Positions 10,041-20,081 of a stretch of DNA of 64,000 nucleotides are shown here, piece by piece. The notes beneath the pieces are model-generated. The model had not been told where the DNA came from, made no database searches, and worked only from the letters and a program-made list of their open reading frames with translations. The stretch is taken from NCBI GenBank assembly GCA_021432635.1, contig MU270102.1:124001-188000 (forward strand), in the 5' to 3' direction. The stretch is from Thozetella sp. PMI_491 (Eukaryota > Ascomycota > Sordariomycetes > Chaetosphaeriales > Chaetosphaeriaceae). A program made the position numbers and the translations under genes. Numbering within the stretch: the stretch's first letter is position 1; the number at the start of each line of letters is the position of its first letter.

Positions 10041-12411
10041 TCAGTAATCATCGCAGTCCAGAACAGCGGTCTCGAGCGGGCAGACCGTCATGGTAATGCG
10101 CGTGACGACCGTGGTGGTCCCATCTGTCTCGGTTGGCCGGAGGGTATAAGTATCCGTATGGCCAGGGTGGGTGTGGTGCGGATGCGTGTGCGTGTGGCTT
10201 CCATCCGTCGGCACAGTCTCGCTTGCGGTCGTGGATCCGGAGGGCTCCTCATGACCCGGGTGTGTGTGGGAGTGGTGGCCGTGAGAATGACTGCCACCGG
10301 TAGGCTCTTCGTGCCCCGGGTGAGTGTGGCTGTGAGGGTGCCGAGAATGGCTATACGAGTGGCCCCCATGAGTGTGCGAGTGGTGGCCATGAGAGTGGCT
10401 GCCGCCAGTAGGGACACTCTCGCTCGCAGTAGTAGAACTCAGAGGCTCCTCGTGCCCTGGACGAGTGTGCGAGTGGTGCCCGTGAGAGACGGTATGAGAG
10501 TGAGGACCACGCGTGTGCGAGTGAGAGGGACTCTCATGAGACTTGGAGTAGGAGTGGTGGGAACGGGAGTGTGAGACAGAGGGAAACGCAGAGTGTGGGT
10601 GAGAAGGTCGCACGGAGTGCGAGGGCCCGTGCGAGTGAGGTCCAGAGTGAGACGGTGGCTCCTTGCCCGTGTGCGATGGGACTGACGATGTCTCGCTGGG
10701 GCTGGACGTGGATGCAGAAGGGCCGACGGGGGTAGAGCTAGACTCAGACGTGGAAGTCGACGTGTGAGCAGAAGTGGATGTCGGCTTGGTCTTAGCGGAG
10801 GTTGACGAAGACGTCTTGTGAGCGGCCGTAGACGTCGATGTCTTCTTACCAGTGGAACTAGATGTCGTCTTGGCTGGGGTGGAAGTCGAGGTGGTCATGC
10901 CAGTAGAGGTAGCGGTGGCCTTTGTAGATGTCGAAGTCTTCTTGATGGTGCCGACACCGCTAACGCTGGGGATAGAATCCGCACCAGCACCAAAGTTGAC
11001 AAGTTGAGATAGACCACTAGCAGACGTTCCCAGGTGGACATTGCTGTTCAGCTGGTCGAACACAACTAAGAGATGTTAGCACAAGCTTAAGCATATAATT
11101 GACGGCACCGGTGGCCTTGGGTTGGCGAACGTACTGTATGCGCTCTTCATGAAGGTTGCTTTGTAAGGAAATAGGTCAGCCATTGCGCTTGAGAATGCAG
11201 GTCAGATTAACCTACAGCCAAGCTCGTATGCGCCATCCTTTCCGGGTAGCAGGGCAATCACGGCACGAGTGTGATTGGCGGGCTGGTAGATGAAATCCTT
11301 GTAGGAGACCTGGATGGTCTTGCCAGCAAATTCGAACCCAAGCCACCCAGGTGCGTCCATCATCGAGGCCTCGACTTCATACCAGCCCATTTCCGTGTTG
11401 AAAGTGGCTTGGAGAATTGTGACGATCTTGTTTACAGCGTCAGATGGGAGCCTGTTGAAAGTACTAGCGCTGTTCAAAGATACTTGAATGCCGCCCGCTG
11501 ACTGAGGAATGACATCGACTGGGTCAGTACGGTAGGGCAGCTGGTGTATGAGGCCCAGGAGCATAATGGTATACCTATAAAACAGTTCGTGAGAAGGCAC
11601 TCTACTACCTCATGAGAATTCTGGTGCCTACTTGGAAGAGCCTTCTGTGGCACGCTTTGAAACGGAGGCCTGCATAGGAATTGATGCCAGGTCTCCGATA
11701 AATTTTCCTATGTCAAGCGCACCGATGATAAGGGTGCCGGTTCCGTCATCGCGGATATCGAGCGAGAAGGCAGTCGTGTTGACAGTTCCATCATCCAGCA
11801 GAGCCTCTTGAATGCTTGCGCGAGAGCCGAACTCATTGGTTGGGTTGTTCGCAAGGCCCCAGGTGCCCATGGCGGGGTTGTGGCCTCCAGTGGCAACTCC
11901 GATGAAGTGGTCGTGCAGCGCGTACCCTCCCGCGTTTATGGAGTCACTGTAGTAGGTGAACTCTACATCGCGGGACTGAGTAGGGTCGAACTCGTCGAGA
12001 TACGTTTCGGCACCAGAGAACTCGGTTGCGGATGACACCGTGCTATTGATCGGCGCGTACCGGGGGAGTGAGTGACAGAGGGCCCGGTCCGGCGCGTGAG
12101 CGGCGTCAGTACTCCAGTCGCAGTTAGGGTTAGCCCAGAGCACACTAGAGCTCGTGTCAAGGGCGAATCGGAGGCTTTGGGATGTGCTTCCAACGAAGAC
12201 TGTTGTATGGTCAGCACTGCTCATATTATTGGAGGGAGTTGGGTTCCTTACGATAGACCCAATGGTACTGCACCAAGCCGGTATACGTGTTGACCGTGAA
12301 CTCAACAGGGCAACCCGTAGCACGTTCATTGATGATAGGGCTCGCCTGTGCAGAAACGAGTGACACAGCAGCAGCTGTGAAGAAAAGAGTGGACGTGACG
12401 GAAGACAACAT
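10041..12411 (-). CDS. Secreted pepsin-fold (A1) protein, probably catalytically altered, with His/Ser/Thr-rich tail
   Basis: Five exons: 12411-12252, 12199-11632, 11574-11216, 11158-11135 (24 nt), 11065-10041; 711 aa. MLSSVTSTLFFTAAAVSLVSA is a signal peptide. The first pepsin lobe has FALDTSSSVLWAN (Asp68, with Ser where DTG is usual), followed by WGLANNPTNEFG and IIGALDIGKF. In the second lobe the DSGT/DSGS motif reads LNSASTFNRLP, so the second aspartate is Asn277. The micro-exon supplies STFMKSAY, which joins to IVFDQLNSN, the normal end of the pepsin fold. From about residue 390 the chain is Ser/Thr-rich, then a repeated His/Ser/Gly segment (SHSHGHHSHTH, HPGHEEP). The C-terminus (VCPLETAVLDCDDY) is not a GPI signal. 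The tail is probably O-glycosylated and may bind metal (inference). Likely wall-bound or secreted, and probably not a normal protease. Confidence 0.85.
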
Positions 12412-14007
12412 CGTCACAAACCTAGTGGCACCAGGGAGTTGGACTTACAAACGAATGAAATGTGATGCTTGGAGGTACATCCACGATCAAGCCACTCTCG
12501 AGGACAACCCGATACTTTAATATGCCCACTCCGCCTCTCAGCGCCCGGACTAGAGCCGTGGATACCTTCATCCAAGCCCCTGCGCCCGCCACCATCTGCA
12601 CCCGCATGATGGCGTCCCCGTTCTACGAGGACGTACCGAAGATCATGGCCTGGAAACGCGACCTGCGAGTACCATGGCGCTTGCTGGTCAGCGGCGAAGA
12701 GGCAGAGAGAAATTGGATTACCACTGTCGTGCTCGTGGGCGGATTAATTCTAGCCTCGGCGACCAATGGCTTGTTCTGCGCGGCTGACTTGTTCCCAGTT
12801 AAAAATGCATCGCTTATGGAACGCTCGCGTAGGCGGCTGAGGAACCTTCAGGTCCAAATCTCGGCAATGCCAGGACCGTCGCAGCCCGGGCTTTGCCAGG
12901 ACCCATGAGGCTGAGGCGCCCAAGCAGGTACCGGCGGCCACGGCAGGGGGGTACTCCATATCCCAGCCCCAAGAGCGCCTTACGCCCCATTCGCCCTGAC
13001 CGATCCGGGAATAGTCGACCGTTGGGTCGGGAAGTTTGTGATGATGACAGTGACGAGACCCAGCGCTGTGGCGCTCCCCCATGGCTTCCGCCCATTTGGG
13101 GAGTGGGCTGGCGCGGTACGAAGTTTCCCCGTCACTTTTTTGCTGACGACATGCGCACACAGCGCAAGGGAGGAAAGGGGAAAATGCAAGCTCGGGATAG
13201 GGCATTATTTCTCATATTCCCGAAGCAGACGTATCTTTCACCCGTATTGTCTCGTATCTGTGCACCCCTCTCTTTTTATTTACAGCCGCCTCAGGGGAGC
13301 GAGGAGCACATCCGATGCCCTGGGCGCTTGGTGATGAAACCGTCCTCGAGGTTCAAGAATAGGCATTGCTATGCAAAAGGCCTCCTTCACTGCCAGGGGG
13401 GAGGGGGTAGGGCGGCAGGAGGCAGCATTGCAGGATTCAGGACGACCACGCAATCTTGAACAAGGCGGATTCTACGCAAGCGATGTCATTCTTCCATACA
13501 GCAGCAAGATGCTAGCCGGCTTGTTTCTTTTATGCTCCATAAGCGTTACACTTCGGCCATCGCATTACCTAGAGTATGCAAGCCCAGTTAGCTTTTTTGA
13601 TGATCCCTAATTCACAATAGAAATCCCTTCGGTCAAATCAATGGTGGCGTAGAAGCAAGCCCCGCTAAAGACGGTCAACATTGGCAGAACCTCTACCCGA
13701 TGATTACCCACGTCCAATCTCGGCTTTCCGTGTCCCAGTACACAATGGCTAGTACTGTACACCTCATATCCCAGCACCAAATGGATATCCACTTTCATGG
13801 CCAGTACATGGATCCTAGCCGCCCCACTTTAAAAAATCTCCAAAAAAATCTCCATAGCTCCTTGCGAATTCCTGTTTCTGAAAGGTTCGAGCAAGATAAA
13901 AAGAAGGGAAAAATATTATGAGTTCATTCGTACAGGCTAGCTGGGTACGTATCACAGGCAGTGATGAGGAAGAAAAAAAAAGTTCCGAAACAATGAACAA
14001 AAAAAAT
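12412..14007. other. Intergenic, no convincing gene
   Basis: Holds the promoter of the pepsin-like gene at its left end. A 148-codon plus frame (12462-12908) includes a hydrophobic stretch near TTVVLVGGLILASA but has no start context, homologue or domain that could be recognised. Left unannotated. Confidence 0.45.
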
Positions 14008-14079
14008 CTCTCCCGCCGGGAATTGAACCCGGGTCCCAGGCGTGACAAGCCTGTATACTGACCACTATACTACGGAAGA
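14008..14079 (-). tRNA. tRNA-Asp (GTC), copy 1
   Basis: 72-nt cloverleaf on the minus strand, intronless. The acceptor stem pairs TCTTCCG with CGGGAGA (one T.G pair), the anticodon loop is TTGTCAC, and the T arm is CCCGGGTTCAATTCCCGG. The discriminator is G, as expected for tRNA-Asp. A run of T in the transcript sense follows immediately (13999-14006 on the plus strand), matching a pol III terminator. Confidence 0.96.
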
Positions 14080-14176
14080 TGCTCAGGGGTGATCCCCTGC
14101 GGTAGTGCTAGTGCTTGTGGGAAACGACACGTAAGTACAGTATTTATTGCCTGATTTCCATCAGTTTCCAATTATC

Positions 14177-14218
14177 TAACGTAATCCACAAGCGAGCGCT
14201 CGCTTGTGGATTACGTTA
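14177..14218. repeat. 42-bp perfect palindrome, TA at both ends
   Basis: The two 21-bp arms are exact inverted copies with no spacer, centred between 14197 and 14198. The outermost bases are TA on each side; inside them each arm begins ACGTAATCCACAAGCGAG. Two abutted terminal inverted repeats flanked by a TA duplication would look like this, as expected for a Tc1/mariner-type element with its interior deleted. That origin is inference; the palindrome itself is seen directly. Confidence 0.85.
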
Positions 14219-14652
14219 CCCGGATTCCAGCCAATTATGTTTTACACTGTATGACCTCATAGCTCAACCAAGGTACCCGACAGTTATTTTCATCATTTTA
14301 ATTCATCATTCAACATTGCCATCAAAACCAACATTAGTGTATATTCACCTCCAACAGCTAGCTACTTTGCCAATTGGAGGTATGTTTGTGCTAGACAAAG
14401 CTCAAGAAAACTGGCAGAATGAGGTACCCACCACCACCAAGCCCCACGGGACCAGCCAGCTGTGCTGCAATAGTGAAGACGATGTCACAAACGAATGAAA
14501 GCAAACATTTACTACCCACGCAGGCAAACGAATTTTCATTGCACTCTCTTCCCTTCCTCTCCTCCTAGAAAAGGACTTCTGCTATTTCAACCACTTATCG
14601 TATCTCTTCAATTCTGATCTACCCTGGTGACTTGCTTCCAAAGACGGAGAAG

Positions 14653-16335
14653 ATGGCCGAAAACACGACCAACTACAGGGCATACGCCACCAACAGTACG
14701 CTCAAGTGGATATTCGAAGACCACACTGAGCTTTTTATCTGTCTGGTGGATCACATAAAAAAACTCTCTCTCAGACGACTACGTCTACAAGGAAGACTCC
14801 TTCCCCGTGGCTGAGAAGCAAGAGAACGCTAGCCAGAAGAGCATGCGCGAAAATATGGTCTGGGATGGGGCAGAGAGTATGGACCTGCAAGTCCACCGAT
14901 GGGATGAATGGAGTCACTCTCAAAGGGCTACACTCTTGAGCAACCAATTCTAATCCATCTGGGCGCTGGATTTCCGGAACCCCGTGACGCCGACCACAAC
15001 GTCACAGCGCCAGGCTACGCGCATAGAGCTGGCCAGTGACTCCACCAGCTCGAAATCGTTCGGCAACATCGATGCTCATGCGATCCTCGTCGAAGCTCTG
15101 CCGAACGTCCGAAAGCTCCACTCCAAACGACACGGGAGATTCATTCATGAGTCTCCAGACTTGGTGGGAACTTTTTTCAAAATGATTCGACCCGGAGTGC
15201 TAGAGGTCCTTGGAAAGCCGCAGATTGCCCGTCAAGAGTGAGTTCTGCTGTTGGCCTAGCCCAATGTTTGACCGAAAAGAAGCTCACCCGTCTCATCCAG
15301 CCTGCTCAACCTAGGGGGGATCTCAAGAGACAGGGGCCTGCTATTTATCTCCATATCCTGTGGCGCAAAGACATGAGCACTTATAAGTTCTACCTCTACG
15401 TCGGCCAGGCCATTGTCTTCGTCCGTCGGTTTGACGATCATATGAACCCTCTATAGCGCATCAAACACCCATGCCCTCACTATTATGTGTGGGACGCTCG
15501 GGATGACATGGAAGAAGCATTCATCCTCCTTGCGGTACCCGAAATAGAGGATCTGGATCAGGACGGCCTCACATTAAACCTGCTTGAGTTCTGGAGCAGC
15601 CTCATCTTTCAATCCTTGGGTGTTCAAGAAATTGGGAAATTTGTGTCGATGAGAATTCTTCAGTCAGGGCATCAGCTTAACGTTGCAAATCCTCTCTAGC
15701 AAGAGTTCAAGGGCGGCGTAGGGCTGGACGAAGTTGGCTCATACGAAAAGAAGGAGGCCTTTCAAAAGCTCATCCGGGACGCCAGCCCCGCGACAAGGGA
15801 ATATTTTCTATCTCTTGCTCAGGCATTTAGAGACATGAAAGACTCTCCAAACCCTGCTCTGCGATAATACTGCCTCAGTGCTCGTCAACGAGGCCAACTG
15901 ACATCGGCGGGGGAAAGAAGTCGGAAAACAGCAGGCGAGCTGCTTGCCGGCGTCGAAAAGCCCGTGAGACACTTCGTAAGGAGTCAACAGCTTGGCTTCG
16001 GTCATGTGGACGTCATCATCTGGAAGAGCCTAGTCATCTTGGCGCAAGACTCGACAGTGCATGTGCAAGGCTACCTCGGGGAAGAAGCAGCCCCTAACTG
16101 CTACGCCAAGAACGTCGGCCTATCGGACCCTGCGAGCAGACTAAACATCCGAGTTACCGGAAAAGATTCGGCTGGAAGACCATTTGCGATATTCGTTCAT
16201 ACGACAGGAGCTGTAGCGGTGAAGGATATAAATACGCTAGTCGTTGGAAAGAGTGACGATGAAATCGCTCAGCTGCCTAATCGTCGCATCCCTCCATGCG
16301 CGATTAAGGGCCGAGGCCAACGTATCTATTCTTAA
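14653..16335 (+). pseudogene. Decayed gene of unrecognised family, weak GIY-YIG-like segment
   Basis: A good gene structure survives: exon 14653-14695, intron 14696-14774 (GTACGC..CTCTCAG), exon 14775-15237, intron 15238-15314 (GTGAGT..CCTAG), exon 15315-16335. Reading across these joins gives one continuous frame broken only by TAA 14951, TAG 15454, TAG 15697 and TAA 15865. Each lies where Gln would continue the sense (SNQFxSIWALDF, MNPLxRIKHPC, ANPLxQEFKG, ALRxYCLSA). The unbroken protein would be about 508 aa. The segment KFYLYVGQAIVFVRRFDDH followed by HPCPHYYVWD resembles the start of a GIY-YIG nuclease-type module, but the match is weak. There is no signal peptide or membrane segment. 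The clean splice sites and single mutation type suggest recent loss. Confidence 0.65.
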
Positions 16336-16688
16336 GGTCCTGATACTGGAACATAAGGGGCGGGGAGGGGGGGGGGGGACATGAGGGGAAAGAGATAGAT
16401 TCAACAGTAGGAGAAGCGAATCAAGTCAGATTAGATAGAGATAATCATAATGAGATGAATCGGTGACGGCCTATAAACACAAATTAGGATGTGTCGTTGG
16501 TCTGGTAGGGGTGTGCATAAGTTTACAGACCGTCTATGGGGTCCATTGAGCCATGTTTAACTTGAGAACGACAGCCTTCCACATCAACGCTTTTCGCATA
16601 TATTCGTCAAGGCGATAATAAAGGGATTCCCGCCTAAAGGGACGGAGAAAAAGGGAAAACAAAGCAAAAATATTCAGACAAAAAAAAT
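16336..16688. other. Intergenic with purine and poly-G tract
   Basis: Contains a G-rich run near 16360-16380. It ends in the A-run that serves as pol III terminator for tRNA copy 2 on the minus strand. No gene seen. Confidence 0.5.
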
Positions 16689-16760
16689 CTCTTTCGCCGG
16701 GAATTGAACCCGGGTCCCAGGCGTGACAAGCCTGTATACTGACCACTATACTACGAAAGA
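16689..16760 (-). tRNA. tRNA-Asp (GTC), copy 2
   Basis: 72-nt intronless cloverleaf on the minus strand with anticodon loop TTGTCAC and discriminator G. The acceptor stem is TCTTTCG paired with CGAAAGA, differing from copy 1 by changes that keep pairing. The rest matches copy 1. A T-run terminator follows in the transcript sense. It is head-to-head with copy 3. Confidence 0.96.
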
Positions 16761-16988
16761 CTTTGCTTCGGTTGCGCTAACATTTGACCATAAGAAATAA
16801 AGCCATAACTGCCGAAGTCGGAGGGGATTTTTTTTTTTTTTTTTTTGGAAAAAACAAAAACCGACGTGACAACATATGTGGGGTTGTGGTGGGAGGGCGG
16901 TGAAGACCGGCCTACGGAGAGGTGGGTGCCTTAGAAATAAATAGTGTAAAAAACGCTCTGGACCAATAAAAATGGATGGTTCCTGTCT

Positions 16989-17060
16989 TCTTTCGTAGTT
17001 TAGTGGTCAGTATATAGGCTTGTCACGCCTGGGACCCGGGTTCAATTCCCGGCGAAAGAG
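16989..17060 (+). tRNA. tRNA-Asp (GTC), copy 3
   Basis: 72-nt intronless cloverleaf on the plus strand, acceptor stem as in copy 2, discriminator G, and an A followed by a long T-run directly after. It differs from copy 2 in the D arm (GTAGTTTAG for GTAGTATAG) and at the top of the anticodon stem, where C:G becomes T.G. Both changes leave a foldable tRNA. The 228 bp between copies 2 and 3 include a T tract near 16829-16846. Confidence 0.95.
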
Positions 17061-17810
17061 ATTTTTTTTTTTCTCTTTTGCCTTTATCCTTGTCCAGAGC
17101 CGATGAAGTACTGCTCATTTATACATAGGTGGTGGTGGCAAGGGTACCACTGCCAGCGCGTTGCGTTCATGCATACTGTGGTGGGGAGGGTGATTGTGGA
17201 CAGCCAACTTATGAGCATCAAAATTGTCCTTCATCCCTATACCTGCCCATTCTCAATCTTCTGCGCTGGAATTCGACTGAGTCAATCTACTCGAGTTGCG
17301 GTTTGAGATACATGCTCTAGCTAAGTCCTTCAGCACGGAGCACATAACTTTAGATCCTTGCTCTGACCTTGTTAACGACGTCCATCCGCACCTCTTTGGA
17401 CGCTAGTTCGAGGTTGCCTTCTCGAATGCAGTAAGCGTCACTGGGCAGCTTATGCACTATGATTTGATGTGTCTCTTCATTGTTTCCGGTGAAGATGGGC
17501 TTGGTTCGTCTCTTAGCTTATCGATCACATAACTGAGAATTTTGACTTCAGCCTTTATGATCTCTTATCTTTCTCTAGAGGTATTTCATGAAGATTGTAT
17601 GAAGATAAATATTAAAGTAGGTATACAATATAGAATCCCCATCTAGCAAATACCCTTGACCTGTCAATTGCCAAGATCGATAGTCAAGTATTGCTGATTT
17701 TGCTTGCTGCATGCATACTGGGGCTTTCATTTTGATCTTTACGCGAAGTTTGGTATGCTCCTCACAGGGTCGTCTGCGTGACGGCTGACAGGAATTTTGT
17801 CCTTGACACT
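17061..17810. other. Intergenic, no supported gene
   Basis: About 750 bp; starts with the T-run terminator of tRNA copy 3. Stops are frequent in all frames and no motif was recognised. Confidence 0.5.
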
Positions 17811-18279
17811 CTACGCAGACGTTGGCGTGGCCACATCTGGTCTGGACACACACCTCGGGCAGCCCAGGCAACCACATATTGCACATCCTCTGTCAGCTGT
17901 GACGGTGATGGAGCAGTCCTCTGTGGTCGAGCCCAAGATTGTCGTAGGCACTGGCATGGGAGCCGCGGTCAGGGTCGAGCCAGGTGGGCATGTGGCAGGT
18001 ATGAATGGACAGGGGTACTTGGGGCACAGCGGGCTGTCGGGCACAACGCAGAAGAGCGGACACGCATGTCTTCCATTCCACTTTGTACTTGTCGAGTAGA
18101 CTTCGCAGCTGCTGAGGGAAACTTTATCAGCCGGTGCCGACGTGACCACAGTCGGGCTAGCAAAGGCGCTGGAGGCGAGTAAGCAGGCCGAAGTTAGCTA
18201 CTTATACATTCAGTAGCAGGCGAGGAGCATACATGGTCCCCCAGTTCATCAGCACATATACACTGTTGCTCAAACGCAT
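17811..18279 (-). CDS. Small cysteine-rich secreted protein
   Basis: Two exons, 18279-18262 and 18197-17811, around a 64-nt intron (GTATAT..AAGTAG with a CTACTGA-like branch site); 134 aa. The joined start MRLSNS plus LTSACLLASSAFAS reads as a signal peptide. The mature part has twelve cysteines, five of them in the last 30 residues (CAICGCLGCPRC), and Pro/Thr-rich linkers. No known domain was recognised. Size, secretion signal and cysteine content are those of candidate effectors or small wall proteins, but function is unknown. The first exon is only six codons, so the start is less certain than the second exon. Plus-strand frames over the same bases have no such features. Confidence 0.55.
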
Positions 18280-19802
18280 CTCGCCGTCGAGGAATTTCAG
18301 GGCTAAATCGATGTAAATTAAAGAACTTTTGGCCTCTGAGTGAATTGCATGAGGGGGACATAAAGGCTTGACGGAGTCTGCCAAACTTCACGTACTTATA
18401 CTCCAGAGCGCACGGAGGAACCGGCACCTGAATGCATTCTTTCTGACACGGTGGAGTCAGCGGAGGGGAGATTCAACCCCCTATGGCCACAAGCTTTCAA
18501 GCCTTTCGACAACCGGCGACACTGCTCATGTGGTCCATGCCAATCTATTGGAGAATACAACACAATGCTGCATGCCCTCTACAGGCTATCGCCGAGGGCC
18601 ATGGATACTAGTGAAACTCTGCGGGAGAGCCAACATGATTTGAAGCAGTTTTGATGGCGGGTGCACTTCCTTCGCTTGAGATCTTCCGAAAATTCTAAAT
18701 CCGGACTATGGGAGCGAGTGTAACCCCGGGGATTCCTCTTACCCGTGATGGCTGTCATTCCTTCTCCTGGTGACACGATGTCTTAGAGCGGACGAATCGA
18801 GCAATGATACCCGCCCTCTAATCCCACGCGCATCGCTGGTTCAATCACAAAGAAATTGAGTTTCGTGGATGCTTCGTTGAGCGGCATGTCGCGATTAGCA
18901 TCGGAATAGGCTTCATTGACTCGTATTGTGGGCTATTTTTAGGCACAAGGATCGAGAATTCACAATAGGAGTGCGCCATCGTCCTGCCTAGACCTATCGG
19001 GGTAGAGACCAAGACACAAGTGCAGGCCCTTTAGGCTGATCCATTGAACCAATTAATAAGAGCACAAGCGGCAGTAAGGCCCGGTGCTTTCGGAGAGGCT
19101 TCAATCCCCACATTGGAGGCAGCATTTAGTAAAAGCAATATTAACCGTTCACCTATTCGAACTATTGTAACTTAGCTTGCTAATAAGGCGAAAGACCGCC
19201 TCTGCACCCTCGGGTCAGATCGATCTCTCACAATCTCTCACACGTGTAGCTAAGGGCATCTGCCTAAGGTACCTAGGTACGCTAGCTGGCCAGCCGCCGG
19301 CATACGCAGCCTCCTTGCATGCGGAAGACGGTCACGCCCATGCCAGCAATTTCTGTACTACCAAGGGAAATACGATCTAGCCCAGACGCTTTACAAACAG
19401 TCGTTAATATGTATGATGCACGCCCCAGGATATCTTGCACTCCTAGAGAGACCTACGCGTATTAACTTCTTAATTTAATACGACCACCCACCTACCCCTC
19501 TGTAGACGCGACATATATGTACCTACCTTATTCAAGGTCAAACCTGCGAGTCTGAAAATGCACAGACTGCTCCCACAGGCAAGATCCACATGGTGTTCTA
19601 CGGCCAGCTAATTTACACAAGGATCCCAGGGTATAGTGAAAGGCAGGTTGAAGTGAAACTAACTGATGTATTAAGTGGTAAACTAATATTTAGGATATCG
19701 AGGAGCGAGAGAAATCGAGGAGAACTAAGTTTTGCACTCTTAGATGTTCTTATCTTCCCGACGGCACAGCCTAATAGAGCTAGGTCACTCTCTGGAATAG
19801 CT
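18280..19802. other. Intergenic, no supported gene
   Basis: Degenerate-looking sequence that becomes richer in A/T towards the retrotransposon. Short open frames only, none with a recognisable product. Confidence 0.5.
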
Positions 19803-19807
19803 AGTTT
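19803..19807. repeat. Target-site duplication, left (AGTTT)
   Basis: The five bases immediately left of the left LTR are identical to the five bases at 27192-27196 immediately right of the right LTR. This is the host-site duplication made by integrase. Confidence 0.93.
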
Positions 19808-20062
19808 TGTTGGTTAGTATTACGAGATCTCGGTACTGTAAAACAAACAAACATAAAACAACTGGGTAAAAGATCCTCTGTATTGGTATATGTCTAGATA
19901 TGTTCTCTGTAAGCTAAGTTGACTGCTCGAACGAGCCCCTAAATGGCCCTCAGCCGATCATGTGACTCTCCGCACTAGATCGGCTATGGTCCAATCAGAG
20001 CTCGTCAGAGCTCTGGATCCTCCATACTAGATCGAGCAACGCTACAAACCCACGATCCAACA
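19808..20062 (-). repeat. Left LTR (3' LTR of the element)
   Basis: 255 bp, begins TGTTGG and ends CCAACA. It differs from the right LTR at nine positions, every one an A/G difference on the plus strand, so about 96.5% identical with no indel. Confidence 0.95.
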
Positions 20063-20066
20063 CAGG

Positions 20067-20081
20067 CTCTCTTTTCTTTTT
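20067..20081 (-). other. Probable polypurine tract
   Basis: On the minus strand this reads AAAAAGAAAAGAGAG, ending four bases before the LTR. That is the usual place of the plus-strand primer of reverse transcription, and it supports minus-strand orientation. Confidence 0.6.

Noticed and set aside
9915-10574. 219-codon plus-strand frame rich in Val/Arg
   Set aside because: Antisense of the His/Ser-rich tail; composition is simply the complement of that repeat.
12462-12908. 148-codon plus frame with a hydrophobic stretch
   Set aside because: Only one feature in favour; overlaps the upstream region of the pepsin-like gene and no homologue could be recognised.
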